A DNA stretch of 48,646 nt, taken from positions 1 to 48,646 of the forward strand of contig BNVH01000016.1 in the NCBI GenBank assembly GCA_025997955.1, written 5' to 3'. Source of the stretch: Synergistales bacterium. GTDB taxonomy: Bacteria; Synergistota; Synergistia; Synergistales; Aminobacteriaceae. The translations under genes were made by a program, and so were the position numbers. Of the stretch, positions 8,922 to 16,909 are shown one piece after another (within the stretch, counting starts at the first letter, position 1; each line of letters opens with the position of its first letter). The notes under the pieces are model-generated. The model searched no databases. It was not told the origin of the DNA and saw only the letters and a list, made by a program, of their open reading frames with translations.

Positions 8922-10115
8922 TCAAGCGTCTCCCTTCGTGTCAATATTGATATAGGGCATAACCTGCTCCATGTCCTTGTCGCCGCGGCCTGATATGTTG
9001 ACGATGTAGACCTGTTCCGTCGCGGCGGCGCGCGCGCATTTGAGCGCGTGAGACAAGGCGTGAGCGGACTCTAAAGCCGGTATTATCCCCTCCTCGCGGG
9101 AGAGAAGCGCAAAAGCGTCGAGCGCCTCTTGGTCAGTCACTCCGACGTATGACGCGCGTCCGATGGAGTGAAGATACGAATGCTGCGCCCCTACGCCGGG
9201 GTAGTCGAGGCCCGCTGAGATGGAGTGAGACTCACGTATTTGTCCGTCGTCGTCCTGCAAAACATAACTGTAGCTGCCGTGCAAAATACCGGGGCGTCCC
9301 TTTTCGATGGTCGCGCCGTGTTTTTCCGTGTGCAGTCCGTGCCCGGCCGGCTCTACGCCTATTAGCCTGACGCTTGCCTCGTCGATAAAGTCCGCGAAAA
9401 TCCCCATGGCGTTAGACCCGCCCCCTACGCAGGCAAACACCGCGTCCGGCAGTCTTCCCTCGGCCTCAAGAATCTGCTTCTTGGCTTCGCGCCCTATGAC
9501 TCGCTGAAACTCTCGGACGATCATCGGAAAGGGATGGGGCCCGGCCACCGTCCCCAAAAGATAATGGGTGTCCCCGTAGCTCGAAGCCCAGTCGCGCAGA
9601 GCTTCGTTGATGGCGTCCTTCAGGCCGCGGCTTCCCGTCTCGACAGGCACTACCTCAGTGCCCATCAGCCTCATGCGAAAGACATTCGGCGCTTGGCGCG
9701 CCATATCCTTAGAGCCCATGTAGACGCGCGTCTTCATCTTGAAAAGCGCGCCCGCTATGGCCGTGGCCACGCCGTGCTGCCCTGCTCCCGTTTCGGCTAT
9801 GAGGCGCGTCTTGCCCATGCGGCGAGCGAGCAGCGCCTGACCAAGCACCTGATTGGTCTTGTGCGCCCCGCCGTGCAACAGGTCCTCGCGCTTTAGATAG
9901 AGCTTAACCTTTGTGTCGGACGCCAAATTTCGGCACCGGTAAAGCGGCGTCTCCCGCCCAGCGTACTCTTTAAGCAGCCCATCGAACTCAGCTTTGAACG
10001 CGGGGTCGTTCTGAGCGTCCTCAAACGCGCGCTCCAGCTCAAGAAGCGTCGGCACGAGTATCTCCGGCACAAACATTCCCCCAAACTCCCCAAAAGCCCC
10101 TTTTGTTATTTTCAT
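8922..10115 (-). CDS. trpB: Tryptophan synthase beta subunit
   Basis: PLP enzyme that joins indole and serine to make tryptophan, in complex with TrpA. The PLP lysine lies in GGAHKTNQVLGQAL, the glycine-rich phosphate loop is GGGSNAMG, and the N-terminal GEFGGMFVPE is typical. An ATG at 10124 overlaps the trpCF stop with GAGGA directly against it. The ATG at 10113-10115 has the same AGGA nine bases upstream and is the better start. Either way translation is probably coupled to trpCF. Confidence 0.95.
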   Translation of the reverse strand: MKITKGAFGEFGGMFVPEILVPTLLELERAFEDAQNDPAFKAEFDGLLKEYAGRETPLYRCRNLASDTKVKLYLKREDLLHGGAHKTNQVLGQALLARRMGKTRLIAETGAGQHGVATAIAGALFKMKTRVYMGSKDMARQAPNVFRMRLMGTEVVPVETGSRGLKDAINEALRDWASSYGDTHYLLGTVAGPHPFPMIVREFQRVIGREAKKQILEAEGRLPDAVFACVGGGSNAMGIFADFIDEASVRLIGVEPAGHGLHTEKHGATIEKGRPGILHGSYSYVLQDDDGQIRESHSISAGLDYPGVGAQHSYLHSIGRASYVGVTDQEALDAFALLSREEGIIPALESAHALSHALKCARAAATEQVYIVNISGRGDKDMEQVMPYINIDTKGDA

Positions 10116-10120
10116 ACTCG

Positions 10121-11533
10121 TCATTCCTCATTTCCGCCATTTTTAAGATTTTGGAATAAGCGCGCCTGTTTTTTGCGGTCCTTTTTCCCGGCTTCGCCCG
10201 AAACTTCCACGCCGCTGTTCACGTCTATGGCAAAACAGCCAAGACGCGCGGCGCGTGGCGCGTTGTCCATGTCTATGCCTCCGGCTATGATTATCTTTTG
10301 CCTCGCGGATAAGTCTATGGACTCAACCAAAGACCAGTCGAAGCTCTTACCAAGCCCGCCGCGCGCGCTCTCGCCGAACGTGTCGAGCAGCACTCGGTCA
10401 GCTCTCGAACTTTCGATATCCGGCAAAGCATCCCGGACTCTCAAGGCTTTCCATATCTCGCATTCAGGCGACAGCTCTTTGCGCAGTTCCGCGATAAACG
10501 ACTCTGACTCCTCTCCGTGAAGCTGGACGGCCGCGAGAGAAAGAAGCAAAGCGGCATGAGAAATCCTCTGAATTTCATCGTTCACGAAAACGCCTACCAT
10601 AGGTAAGGGTGAGGCGGCGCAAATCTCTTTTGCGCGCGCTTCATCCACATGCCGCGGTGACTGGGGCGCGAATATAACCCCTCCGAACGAAGCGCCGAGA
10701 CCGTAGCACGCAAACGCGTCTTCCGGCGATGTGAGTCCGCAGACCTTGACGGAGCCGAAAAGCAAGCGTCTGACGGCCAAGTCGAGCCGATTTTCTCTCA
10801 TCAGGGAGCCGCCCACCAAGAAAGCGTCGGCGTATCCCCTAAAACGCAAAACATCCTCGCGCGACTCTATCCCCGACTCGCATACCACGATACGTTCCTT
10901 GTCGGAGCTCGCCGCGGCTATCTTCTCGGCGAGGCGAGCGAATACGCCGAGGTCTACCTTTAGCGTTTTCAGGTCGCGATTGTTGATGCCGATGATGTTG
11001 GCGTCTAATGACAACGCGCGCTCTAATTCCTCTAAGCTGTGCGCCTCGGTCAGGCAGTCCATAGAAAGCCGCTTGGCCTCCACCGCGCATGCCGTATAAG
11101 TTTGGTCGTCGAGCACGGAGAGCATCAAAAGGACCGCGTCGGCCCCGAAACGCCGCGCCTCGCACACCTGATACGGACATGTGACGAAGTCCTTGGCCAG
11201 AATCGGCTGCTCTAAGCGCTCGCGAAACGCGCTGAGGATATCGAGGCTCCCCCCAAAATACGGCTCGTCCGTCAGTACGGACACGGCGTCGGCGAATTTC
11301 CCGTAAACGCCGGCTATCTCGTCTATGTCGAAGTTCTCCCTAATCAAGCCCTTAGACGGCGACGCCTTTTTGCACTCCATGATGAAACATGGGGCGTTTT
11401 CTTTTTTGAGCGCCTCCCCGAAGCGCTTAGACGTAGGGACGGCCCGCTCTCGCAAAACATCATATGGGACGGCCAACTCGCGCTTCGCCACGTCGAGCCG
11501 CTTGCGGGCTACTATTTCGTCAAGCACAGACAC
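10121..11533 (-). CDS. trpCF: Fused indole-3-glycerol phosphate synthase / phosphoribosylanthranilate isomerase
   Basis: About 470 residues with two TIM barrels carrying out consecutive steps. The N-terminal part (about 1-255) is TrpC: CKKASPSKG, LAKDFV and the IIGINNRDL block. The C-terminal part is TrpF: SVKVCGLTSPEDA (catalytic Cys), VAVQLHGEE-like AVQLHGEESE, and an IDVNSGVEVSGEAGKKD ending. The fusion is the arrangement also known in Escherichia coli; in many other bacteria the genes are separate. The open frame runs upstream into trpD with no ATG. The GTG at 11531-11533 has GGAG seven bases upstream and gives a normal TrpC N-terminus (SVLDEIVARKR), so I placed the start there, overlapping the trpD end by 14 bp. 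Confidence 0.93.
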   Translation of the reverse strand: MSVLDEIVARKRLDVAKRELAVPYDVLRERAVPTSKRFGEALKKENAPCFIMECKKASPSKGLIRENFDIDEIAGVYGKFADAVSVLTDEPYFGGSLDILSAFRERLEQPILAKDFVTCPYQVCEARRFGADAVLLMLSVLDDQTYTACAVEAKRLSMDCLTEAHSLEELERALSLDANIIGINNRDLKTLKVDLGVFARLAEKIAAASSDKERIVVCESGIESREDVLRFRGYADAFLVGGSLMRENRLDLAVRRLLFGSVKVCGLTSPEDAFACYGLGASFGGVIFAPQSPRHVDEARAKEICAASPLPMVGVFVNDEIQRISHAALLLSLAAVQLHGEESESFIAELRKELSPECEIWKALRVRDALPDIESSRADRVLLDTFGESARGGLGKSFDWSLVESIDLSARQKIIIAGGIDMDNAPRAARLGCFAIDVNSGVEVSGEAGKKDRKKQARLFQNLKNGGNEE

Positions 11534-12596
11534 GGCAAGGCTCCGCGTCAGAATTTTTGCTACTATTTTCTTTGTCAAGGCTGTGAGAGAGGGCGGCGAA
11601 CTTCTCAAGGCGCTCTAATGCCTTGCCGCTTTCGAGCACGCTCATGGCGAGGGCGAAGCCGTCTTTGTACGTGGCTGAGATACCTCCGAGTTTCAGCAGA
11701 GCGCCCGCGTTGACGGCTATGACGGCCGCGTGAGCCTCGCTGCCTTTGCCTCCCAGACCCGCGCGGATAGAGACCTCGTTCTCCTCTGGAGTCCCGCCCA
11801 CTATGGAAGAAAGGGGGAACTCCCTGACGCCGAAGTCGGCGGTCGTGAAGTTGCTCTCGATTATCTCGGCCTTCCCGTCGCGCGACAGGAGTTCGGCGGC
11901 CTTAGTAGCTCCGTGAGTCGCTATTTCGTCGAGGCCCAAGCCGTTTACCACAAGGGCGCGCTCGCAGCCAAGCAGTCGCAGCGTCTCGGCCACTACGTTA
12001 CAAAGAGATGGCTCGTAAACGCCTACGAGCATGACAGAGGGGCGCGACGGATTGATAAGAGGCCCTAAGACGTTGAACATCGTCCTTGTGGCAAGCGCCT
12101 TTCGGACGGGCTGGACGAAGCGGACGCCGCTGTGATAGTAGGGAGCGTAGAGAAATGTCACGCGCAGCTCGTCAAGCAGACGCCGCGCGACGCGCGGCGA
12201 CATGTCGAGCTTGACGCCGAAGCGCTCCATCAAATCCGCCGCGCCGCACTTAGAGGAGACCGAACGGTTGCCGTGCTTGGCCACCGGCAGTCCGGCCTCG
12301 GCCGCTACGAACGTGACGGCGCTTGATATATTGATGGTATTAGCCCCATCCCCGCCCGTCCCCACTATATCGGCGAACGTATAGCTCGGTCGCGGGAACT
12401 CCTTAGCGCCAGAGCGCAGAGCCTGAGCCGCGCCGGCTATCTCCTCGGCGGTCTCGCCGCGCAGCTTGAGCGCTACCAAAAGCGCCGTTATCTCCACATC
12501 GCTCATCTCGCCTTTGATAACCGAGTCGAAAAGCGCCGTGCTTTCCTCTTTCGCCAATTTTTCACCTGTCAATAGCTTGTTAAACGCAGCGTTCAT
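11520..12596 (-). CDS. trpD: Anthranilate phosphoribosyltransferase
   Basis: 358 residues; transfers phosphoribose from PRPP to anthranilate. The PRPP-binding DIVGTGGDGANTINIS motif, KHGNRSVSSKCGAADLME and the NVLGPLINPSRP block are intact. First structural gene of this operon, directly after the attenuator. No TrpG glutaminase domain is fused to its N-terminus, and neither trpE nor trpG precedes it. The C-terminal residues after about 335 (KENSSKNSDAEPCRVCA) are low-complexity and lie over the trpCF start. Confidence 0.95.
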   Translation of the reverse strand: MNAAFNKLLTGEKLAKEESTALFDSVIKGEMSDVEITALLVALKLRGETAEEIAGAAQALRSGAKEFPRPSYTFADIVGTGGDGANTINISSAVTFVAAEAGLPVAKHGNRSVSSKCGAADLMERFGVKLDMSPRVARRLLDELRVTFLYAPYYHSGVRFVQPVRKALATRTMFNVLGPLINPSRPSVMLVGVYEPSLCNVVAETLRLLGCERALVVNGLGLDEIATHGATKAAELLSRDGKAEIIESNFTTADFGVREFPLSSIVGGTPEENEVSIRAGLGGKGSEAHAAVIAVNAGALLKLGGISATYKDGFALAMSVLESGKALERLEKFAALSHSLDKENSSKNSDAEPCRVCA

Positions 12597-12622
12597 AAAA
12601 AATTTCCCCTTTCAAATAAATA

Positions 12623-12655
12623 AGACGCGAGTAGGCTGTGTCGCCCCTCGCGTCT
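12623..12655 (-). other. Hairpin just upstream of trpD
   Basis: A 9-bp inverted repeat (AGACGCGAG / CTCGCGTCT) with a 15-nt loop ends about 27 nt before the trpD start. On the transcribed strand it is followed by TTATTTATTTG. It could stabilise the mRNA left after attenuator read-through, or be a weak second terminator. No function can be assigned. Confidence 0.45.
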
Positions 12656-12671
12656 GTTTGCTTGAATAACC

Positions 12672-12725
12672 TTACAAAAACAAAGGGCTTTTTCGTAGGA
12701 AAATCTAACCCCCGAAAAAGCCCTT
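12672..12725 (-). terminator. trp attenuator terminator
   Basis: Transcribed on the minus strand: AAGGGCTTTTTCG (12725-12713), a 17-nt loop, then the perfectly complementary CGAAAAAGCCCTT (12695-12683) and TTGTTTTTG. The 13-bp stem and U-rich tail form a classical intrinsic terminator, placed between the Trp-codon leader peptide and trpD. Confidence 0.88.
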
Positions 12726-12753
12726 AAAATCAAAAAACGGCCAACTCAGAGGT
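12708..12753 (-). promoter_or_regulatory. trp antiterminator (alternative pairing)
   Basis: In the RNA, ACCUCUGAGUUGGCC (12753-12739) can pair with GGCUUUUUCGGGGGU (12722-12708), with only two U-U mismatches and some G-U pairs. The second segment contains most of the 5' arm of the terminator, so the two structures exclude each other. The ACC end of the first segment can also pair with the GGUGG of the Trp codons (GGUGGC-GUUA-GC-UGU-CACC), giving the third, protecting hairpin of a classical attenuator. Worked out by hand; no folding energies computed. Confidence 0.7.
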
Positions 12754-12758
12754 GACAG

Positions 12759-12824
12759 CTAACGCCACCACCACCAAAGCCCGTTATTAGCCAAAGAAAT
12801 ACAAAAACTCTCTTGTGCGTTCAT
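12759..12824 (-). CDS. trpL: trp leader peptide
   Basis: A 21-residue reading frame starting MNAQESF and ending LWWWWR, then TAG. Four consecutive UGG codons near the end are the signature of an attenuation leader. GGAG lies eight bases before the ATG. It sits between a near-consensus promoter and the mutually exclusive antiterminator and terminator. When charged tRNA-Trp is scarce a ribosome would stall on the UGG run, free the antiterminator strand and allow transcription of trpD-CF-B-A. Confidence 0.9.
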   Translation of the reverse strand: MNAQESFCISLANNGLWWWWR

Positions 12825-12889
12825 TATCTTGTCTCCGCTTCCCTCAAAATTACCCAAAGCTCTACCAAAGCGCTCATTTATCATAAGAC

Positions 12890-12918
12890 AGTATACTATC
12901 TGTTAGCGCGTCTGTCAA
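12890..12918 (-). promoter_or_regulatory. trp operon promoter
   Basis: Perfect -35 TTGACA (12913-12918), 17-bp spacer, -10 TATACT (12890-12895). The leader peptide start lies about 60 nt downstream of the expected transcription start. Confidence 0.85.
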
Positions 12919-13067
12919 TTTGTAATTGTTGAGCGAACCTTTTCATGTGTTTTTATGCTAAAATCGAAACAGTTTCTTGTTATCACGGTTCATACTTGGG
13001 GAAAGTGTTTATCCTAGCGAGACTATAAAGTTTGATATAAAACCATAATTAGAGAGGAAGTTTTAAG

Positions 13068-14513
13068 GTGCAACCTTTTAATGCAGGGCTTTCAGGCCCG
13101 ACGAATTATCTGGGATCGGCTGGGTATGGAATGGCAAAACAGAGTTTTCCGGCCATGAGCTACGCTATGCCCAATAATATCGCACTATTTATAGACCTCG
13201 AAAATTTTATCGGAAGCGCGGCCACTTTGGGTCTTCCAATTGATATTTCAAAAGTCATAACAAAACTCAGAGAAATCGGAAATGTTCGCAGCAGAAAAGC
13301 CTATGGAGACATGCAGAGGGCGCTTCAAGCCGTAGGGATGGGCAACCGTTTTTATGAGATTCGCCGCGATTTTCACGCCAACCTTATAGAAGTAGAGGAT
13401 ATACCTTACATTACCCCTCACAAAAACGCCGCTGACATCAAGTTGGTCGTCGAAGCTCTCTCGGTCGGGTATCAAAACGAATTCATCTCGCATTTCGCCG
13501 TACTCGCCTCCGACAGGGACTACGTTCCGCTCTATCAGAAGCTCAGAGCCCTAAACAAGACCGTCATCACGATAGGCGTTGACAGAACTCACATGAACCC
13601 CATGATAGCCGAGGCCAGTGACAGACTTTTCTATTACGAGCACCTTTTCTTGGGCGACACCGTTAGCGCGCTTTACGAAACAGAGGAGCAGACCTCCCCG
13701 CTTAGATTTGAATATTTCGACCTCCTGACCCGCTCGCTCCGCAAGCTCGAACATGACAATATCATGGTTTCGGCGGAGGCTTTGTACGAATCCATGCGCA
13801 ACGCCCGGTCCGATTTCGACTTCGCGCTCATAGGATGTCAGTCTTTCCCGCAGTTTTTGCACATGGCTTTAGAGAACGGATGTATAGAAGAAGACACCCA
13901 GAACCAAACCTTCAGGGTTTCCGTAAAATCCGCGCAGGTAGCGTCCGCGCCGCCCGCAAGCGAGATAACAAAACCGTCTCCGGCGGTCACTGAGGCTGAC
14001 GCCAAAAAAGAGGCCAAGATATACAGAAAAATTTTGAGCGACACGCTCAAAATCCCTTTCCCCGAACTTCAAGTCAGGAAAGACACCATACGCGTAATAC
14101 ACAAGGCTCTCGACGAGCATTTCGGCATAACCATCAAAGAAGCTCTGACCAACGACGATGCCAAGCAGAGCGGAAACCTCACGTTCAACGAGATAACGGA
14201 CATAGTTCAGGAGAAGTTTCAGGAGGACGCGACTGAGGCCAACCGCAGTGTCATCTACAAAATCGTGCTGGGGCTGCACTTCGCTCGGTGTTTTTACGAG
14301 CAGAGGGGCGAGGTGTCGGACCTCACGTCCATAGAAGTGACTGGCATGGCTAAGCCCTACGATGTCTGGGAGGACGACCTCTACCGCAACTACATAGGCC
14401 AGCTCAAGTTCAACCTGCAAAGCCGCACTCTCCAAAACAGCGGTCTCGCAAAGCTCCTCTACGAAAGCATAGAGGACGAAGCCATGCGGAAGATAGAGGC
14501 GCTCAGAACGTAA
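13068..14513 (+). CDS. NYN-domain (LabA/DUF88-like) protein with LOTUS-like module
   Basis: 481 residues. Residues about 36-195 form a NYN domain of the PIN-like nuclease superfamily: ALFIDLENF (D43, N46), NAADIKLVVEAL (D123) and VLASDRDYVPLYQKLR (D149, D151) supply the acidic metal site. Residues about 210-290 (LRKLEHDNIMVSAEALYESM ... FDFALIGCQSFPQFLHMALE) resemble an OST-HTH/LOTUS module, known as an RNA-binding fold. The C-terminal 150 residues I do not recognise. The predicted role is an RNA-processing or RNA-binding nuclease. The GTG at 13068 has GAGGAAG seven bases upstream. whiA follows after 4 bp. Confidence 0.8.
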   Translation: MQPFNAGLSGPTNYLGSAGYGMAKQSFPAMSYAMPNNIALFIDLENFIGSAATLGLPIDISKVITKLREIGNVRSRKAYGDMQRALQAVGMGNRFYEIRRDFHANLIEVEDIPYITPHKNAADIKLVVEALSVGYQNEFISHFAVLASDRDYVPLYQKLRALNKTVITIGVDRTHMNPMIAEASDRLFYYEHLFLGDTVSALYETEEQTSPLRFEYFDLLTRSLRKLEHDNIMVSAEALYESMRNARSDFDFALIGCQSFPQFLHMALENGCIEEDTQNQTFRVSVKSAQVASAPPASEITKPSPAVTEADAKKEAKIYRKILSDTLKIPFPELQVRKDTIRVIHKALDEHFGITIKEALTNDDAKQSGNLTFNEITDIVQEKFQEDATEANRSVIYKIVLGLHFARCFYEQRGEVSDLTSIEVTGMAKPYDVWEDDLYRNYIGQLKFNLQSRTLQNSGLAKLLYESIEDEAMRKIEALRT

Positions 14514-14517
14514 TATT

Positions 14518-15384
14518 ATGCGAACAGTTGTCGCCGAGCTTTGGGACGAATGGGCGGACTACCCATCGGACGTTCCGGAGAAGTGCTCTCAGGAGACGGC
14601 CGGGCTTGTTTTGGGCTTGCCTTTGGCCACGGGCAAACCTATCGCTCCCGGCACTGTTTCCCTCGTAAGCTCGCGTCTTCCCGTCCTGCGACGCCTCATA
14701 AAGCTCTGGAAGAGCTCTAAATGGGAGGGGCAGCTTGGAATAGCGTCCAATATCCGCATTCCCGAGGACATGAAAGGAAGGGTGCGGGTGGACCTGCCTC
14801 TTGACCTGTACAACAAGGTCGCGTCTTACGGGCGGGAGAACTGGGACTGGGCCCGCGGACTTTGGGGAGCCTGCGGCGCCTTCTACGCGCCGCGCTCAGG
14901 TTACTATATGGTGCTGCGCATGACGGAAAGCGTTTCGGTAAAAATGTCGTCTATGTTGCGACGTTCGGGCGTAAAAGGGGCGTGGCGAGCGGCAAAGCCC
15001 TCCGGGAAACGCGAGCTTATCCTGCGCGGACTGCAGGATATAGTGACGCTTCTCAGCAAAATGGGCTTCCCCGATATAGGCGCCCAGCTTGAAAGCGACT
15101 CTGTGCTCCGTTCGGTCAAAAGCCAAGCCAATAGAGAACGCAACTGCGATACGGCCAATATTCGTAAGTCTCTTTACGCGGCTGAAAAACAGACAAATCT
15201 CGCGCGGCGTCTTTTTGAAAACGGAATTTTCCAAACTTTGCCAGAACCGTTGCGCGAGCTTGTCGAGTTGCGCTTGGAGAATCCGGACGCTTCATTGACC
15301 GAGCTTGGAAAACTCCTCTGCCCACCAGTCACGAAAAGCACGGTCAAATATCGCTGGGGGCGGCTTGAGGCTTTGGAGAGTTGA
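14518..15384 (+). CDS. whiA: WhiA homologue (LAGLIDADG-like plus helix-turn-helix)
   Basis: 288 residues, slightly shorter than most WhiA (about 310-330). The central region has the WhiA version of a LAGLIDADG fold (ARGLWGACGAFYAPRSGYYM). NCDTANIRKSLYAAEKQ and the C-terminal SLTELGKLLCPPVTKSTVKY are the hallmark helix-turn-helix motifs. WhiA is a DNA-binding regulator of sporulation in Streptomyces and of division or chromosome segregation in Bacillus. It usually sits with rapZ and yvcK, whereas here it follows a NYN-domain gene by 4 bp. No clear Shine-Dalgarno is seen, so coupled translation is likely. It ends one base from the stop of the convergent ATPase gene. Confidence 0.85.
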   Translation: MRTVVAELWDEWADYPSDVPEKCSQETAGLVLGLPLATGKPIAPGTVSLVSSRLPVLRRLIKLWKSSKWEGQLGIASNIRIPEDMKGRVRVDLPLDLYNKVASYGRENWDWARGLWGACGAFYAPRSGYYMVLRMTESVSVKMSSMLRRSGVKGAWRAAKPSGKRELILRGLQDIVTLLSKMGFPDIGAQLESDSVLRSVKSQANRERNCDTANIRKSLYAAEKQTNLARRLFENGIFQTLPEPLRELVELRLENPDASLTELGKLLCPPVTKSTVKYRWGRLEALES

Positions 15385-15385
15385 T

Positions 15386-16663
15386 TTATGTCAGCGTATT
15401 TTTTCTTGCCAAATCCACGCTTATTTCCGTTATCGCCCGTGCGGTATCGTCCTTGACGCCTTCATGGTTTTGGGTCACAAGAGACTCTCTGAGGCGGCTT
15501 CTGGCGTTATTTAACTCGTCGTTATCCCCAAAGATATTCCCGACCAAGAGAGCCGACATGGCGGTCAGGACCTCGTGATTCGGGTAGTCCAGAGAAAAAT
15601 CGTCCAAAACACCCGGTCTCAGACTCAAATAACCCGACTGATAAAGAAAGCTCGCCGCTGTGGCCGTCTCTATCTCTCCCGGAGCGAAAGCGAACTCACG
15701 CGACACTTCGTAGCCTCGGAACTGCTCCACAGTTAGCTTTTTATCTTTCATGTAGCGAGCGATAAAAGAAGGAGTTCCAGACTCGAACCAGTAGTTGTCA
15801 AATTTAGGATCTTTCAGGAAACGCAACGTAGAGAATGGATTATAGAGGCGAGATTCTCCGTCAAAAGAAAATCCGTCATAGTAATACTTAATCTCAGAGA
15901 TAAGTTCTTCTTTTGATATTTTCATATCGTCCGCCGCTTTATCAATATGGTTGTCGAAGTTGCCCAGAAGCTCTTCCTCTGTGTAGCCTAGCATTGTCGC
16001 GTAATGTTTTTGCATTGATATATCTTCTAAGTTGTTCATCGCCGAAAACACGCCCATCTTGGAAAACTTGCTTATACCTGTCAAAAACACGAAGCGTGTC
16101 GACGCGTCCTCGGCTTTTATCTGAGTGTAAAAATCCCGTAAAATACCTCTGATTTCCTCCGCTCGTTCGGGGCTGTGAAGGAGGTCTAATATCGGCTTGT
16201 CGTACTCGTCAACCAAGACGGCGACTTGGCCTTTTGCGTCGCACAGTTCGACTATAAGGCGCGCCAACATTCTGCTTGGCGATGTGCGCTTCAAAGGTAA
16301 TCCGTATCTTTTAGCGCAACGCTCCAAAACATCCATGACGGATTCGAGAAATTCGCCTCGCCCATCGCTCGTTACGGCGCGGCTCATATCAAGCCTGATG
16401 ACCGGGTGAGCCTTGTATCCAGGGCGCTCGAAGAACTCCTCGGCGGACAGGCCCTTGAATAACTCTTTTTTGCCCGAAAAAAGCGCGTCAAACGTCGATA
16501 TGGTCAGAGATTTTCCAAAGCGCCTTGGGCGCGAGAGGAAATAGACTTTACCTTTGTCGATAAGGTTTATAAGATATTTGGTCTTATCCACATAAAGATA
16601 GCCGCCGTTCCTGATGTCGTCAAAAGTCTGTATGCCTACTGGCAGTTTTTGAGTCTGAATCAT
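15386..16663 (-). pseudogene. AAA-ATPase-like protein lacking its C-terminal PD-(D/E)XK domain
   Basis: 425 residues of the abundant AAA-ATPase/DUF1703 family found in anaerobic gut bacteria. The N-terminus is typical (LPVGIQTFDDIRNGGYLYVDKT) and contains a Walker A-like SRPRRFGKS and the Walker B region VAVLVDEYDKPI. Full members run to about 520-560 residues with a nuclease-like C-terminal domain; here the protein ends shortly after the linker, one base from the whiA stop. Either it is a truncated relic or the ATPase part alone is kept. The ATG at 16661-16663 has GGGAGG eight bases upstream; the GTG at 16681 is less likely. The function of the family is unproven. Confidence 0.7.
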
Positions 16664-16749
16664 TTGTATAGCCTCCCTCACGCAGGAACGTTACCCGTGC
16701 ACTATGCTTCCCAAGCTATCAAGACCTTCCGACACCGGTTTGTATTTTA

Positions 16750-16909
16750 AGGAGCGTCTCCCTTTGGGTAAAATTCCGCTCTTCATTCTAACATATTTAT
16801 GCTAATCTTATGTCATGGGCATATGTCTATCTACGGCTTGTGTTGACAGCGCGCGCATGAATGCTCACAATGTTTAAGGGGTGCTAATATGGCGCAGACT
16901 AATATCAAT
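16750..16909 (+). repeat. Direct repeat copy A: promoter and start of glycosyltransferase gene
   Basis: 160 bp matching 22083-22242 without gaps and with about ten mismatches. It includes the promoter, the ribosome site and the first seven codons (MAQTNIN) of the glycosyltransferase at 16889. Outside this block the two glycosyltransferases are not obviously alike, so the repeat is a duplicated expression cassette, not the edge of a gene duplication. Confidence 0.9.
16843..16871 (+). promoter_or_regulatory. Promoter of the glycosyltransferase-methyltransferase unit
   Basis: TTGACA (16843-16848), 17-bp spacer, CACAAT (16866-16871). The same boxes and spacing are kept in repeat copy B. AAGGGG lies seven bases before the ATG at 16889, giving a very short leader. 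Confidence 0.6.

Noticed and set aside
12597..12890. T-box instead of leader-peptide attenuator for trp
   Set aside because: No T-box sequence (TGGNACCGCG-like) is present, whereas a ribosome site, an ATG and four UGG codons are.
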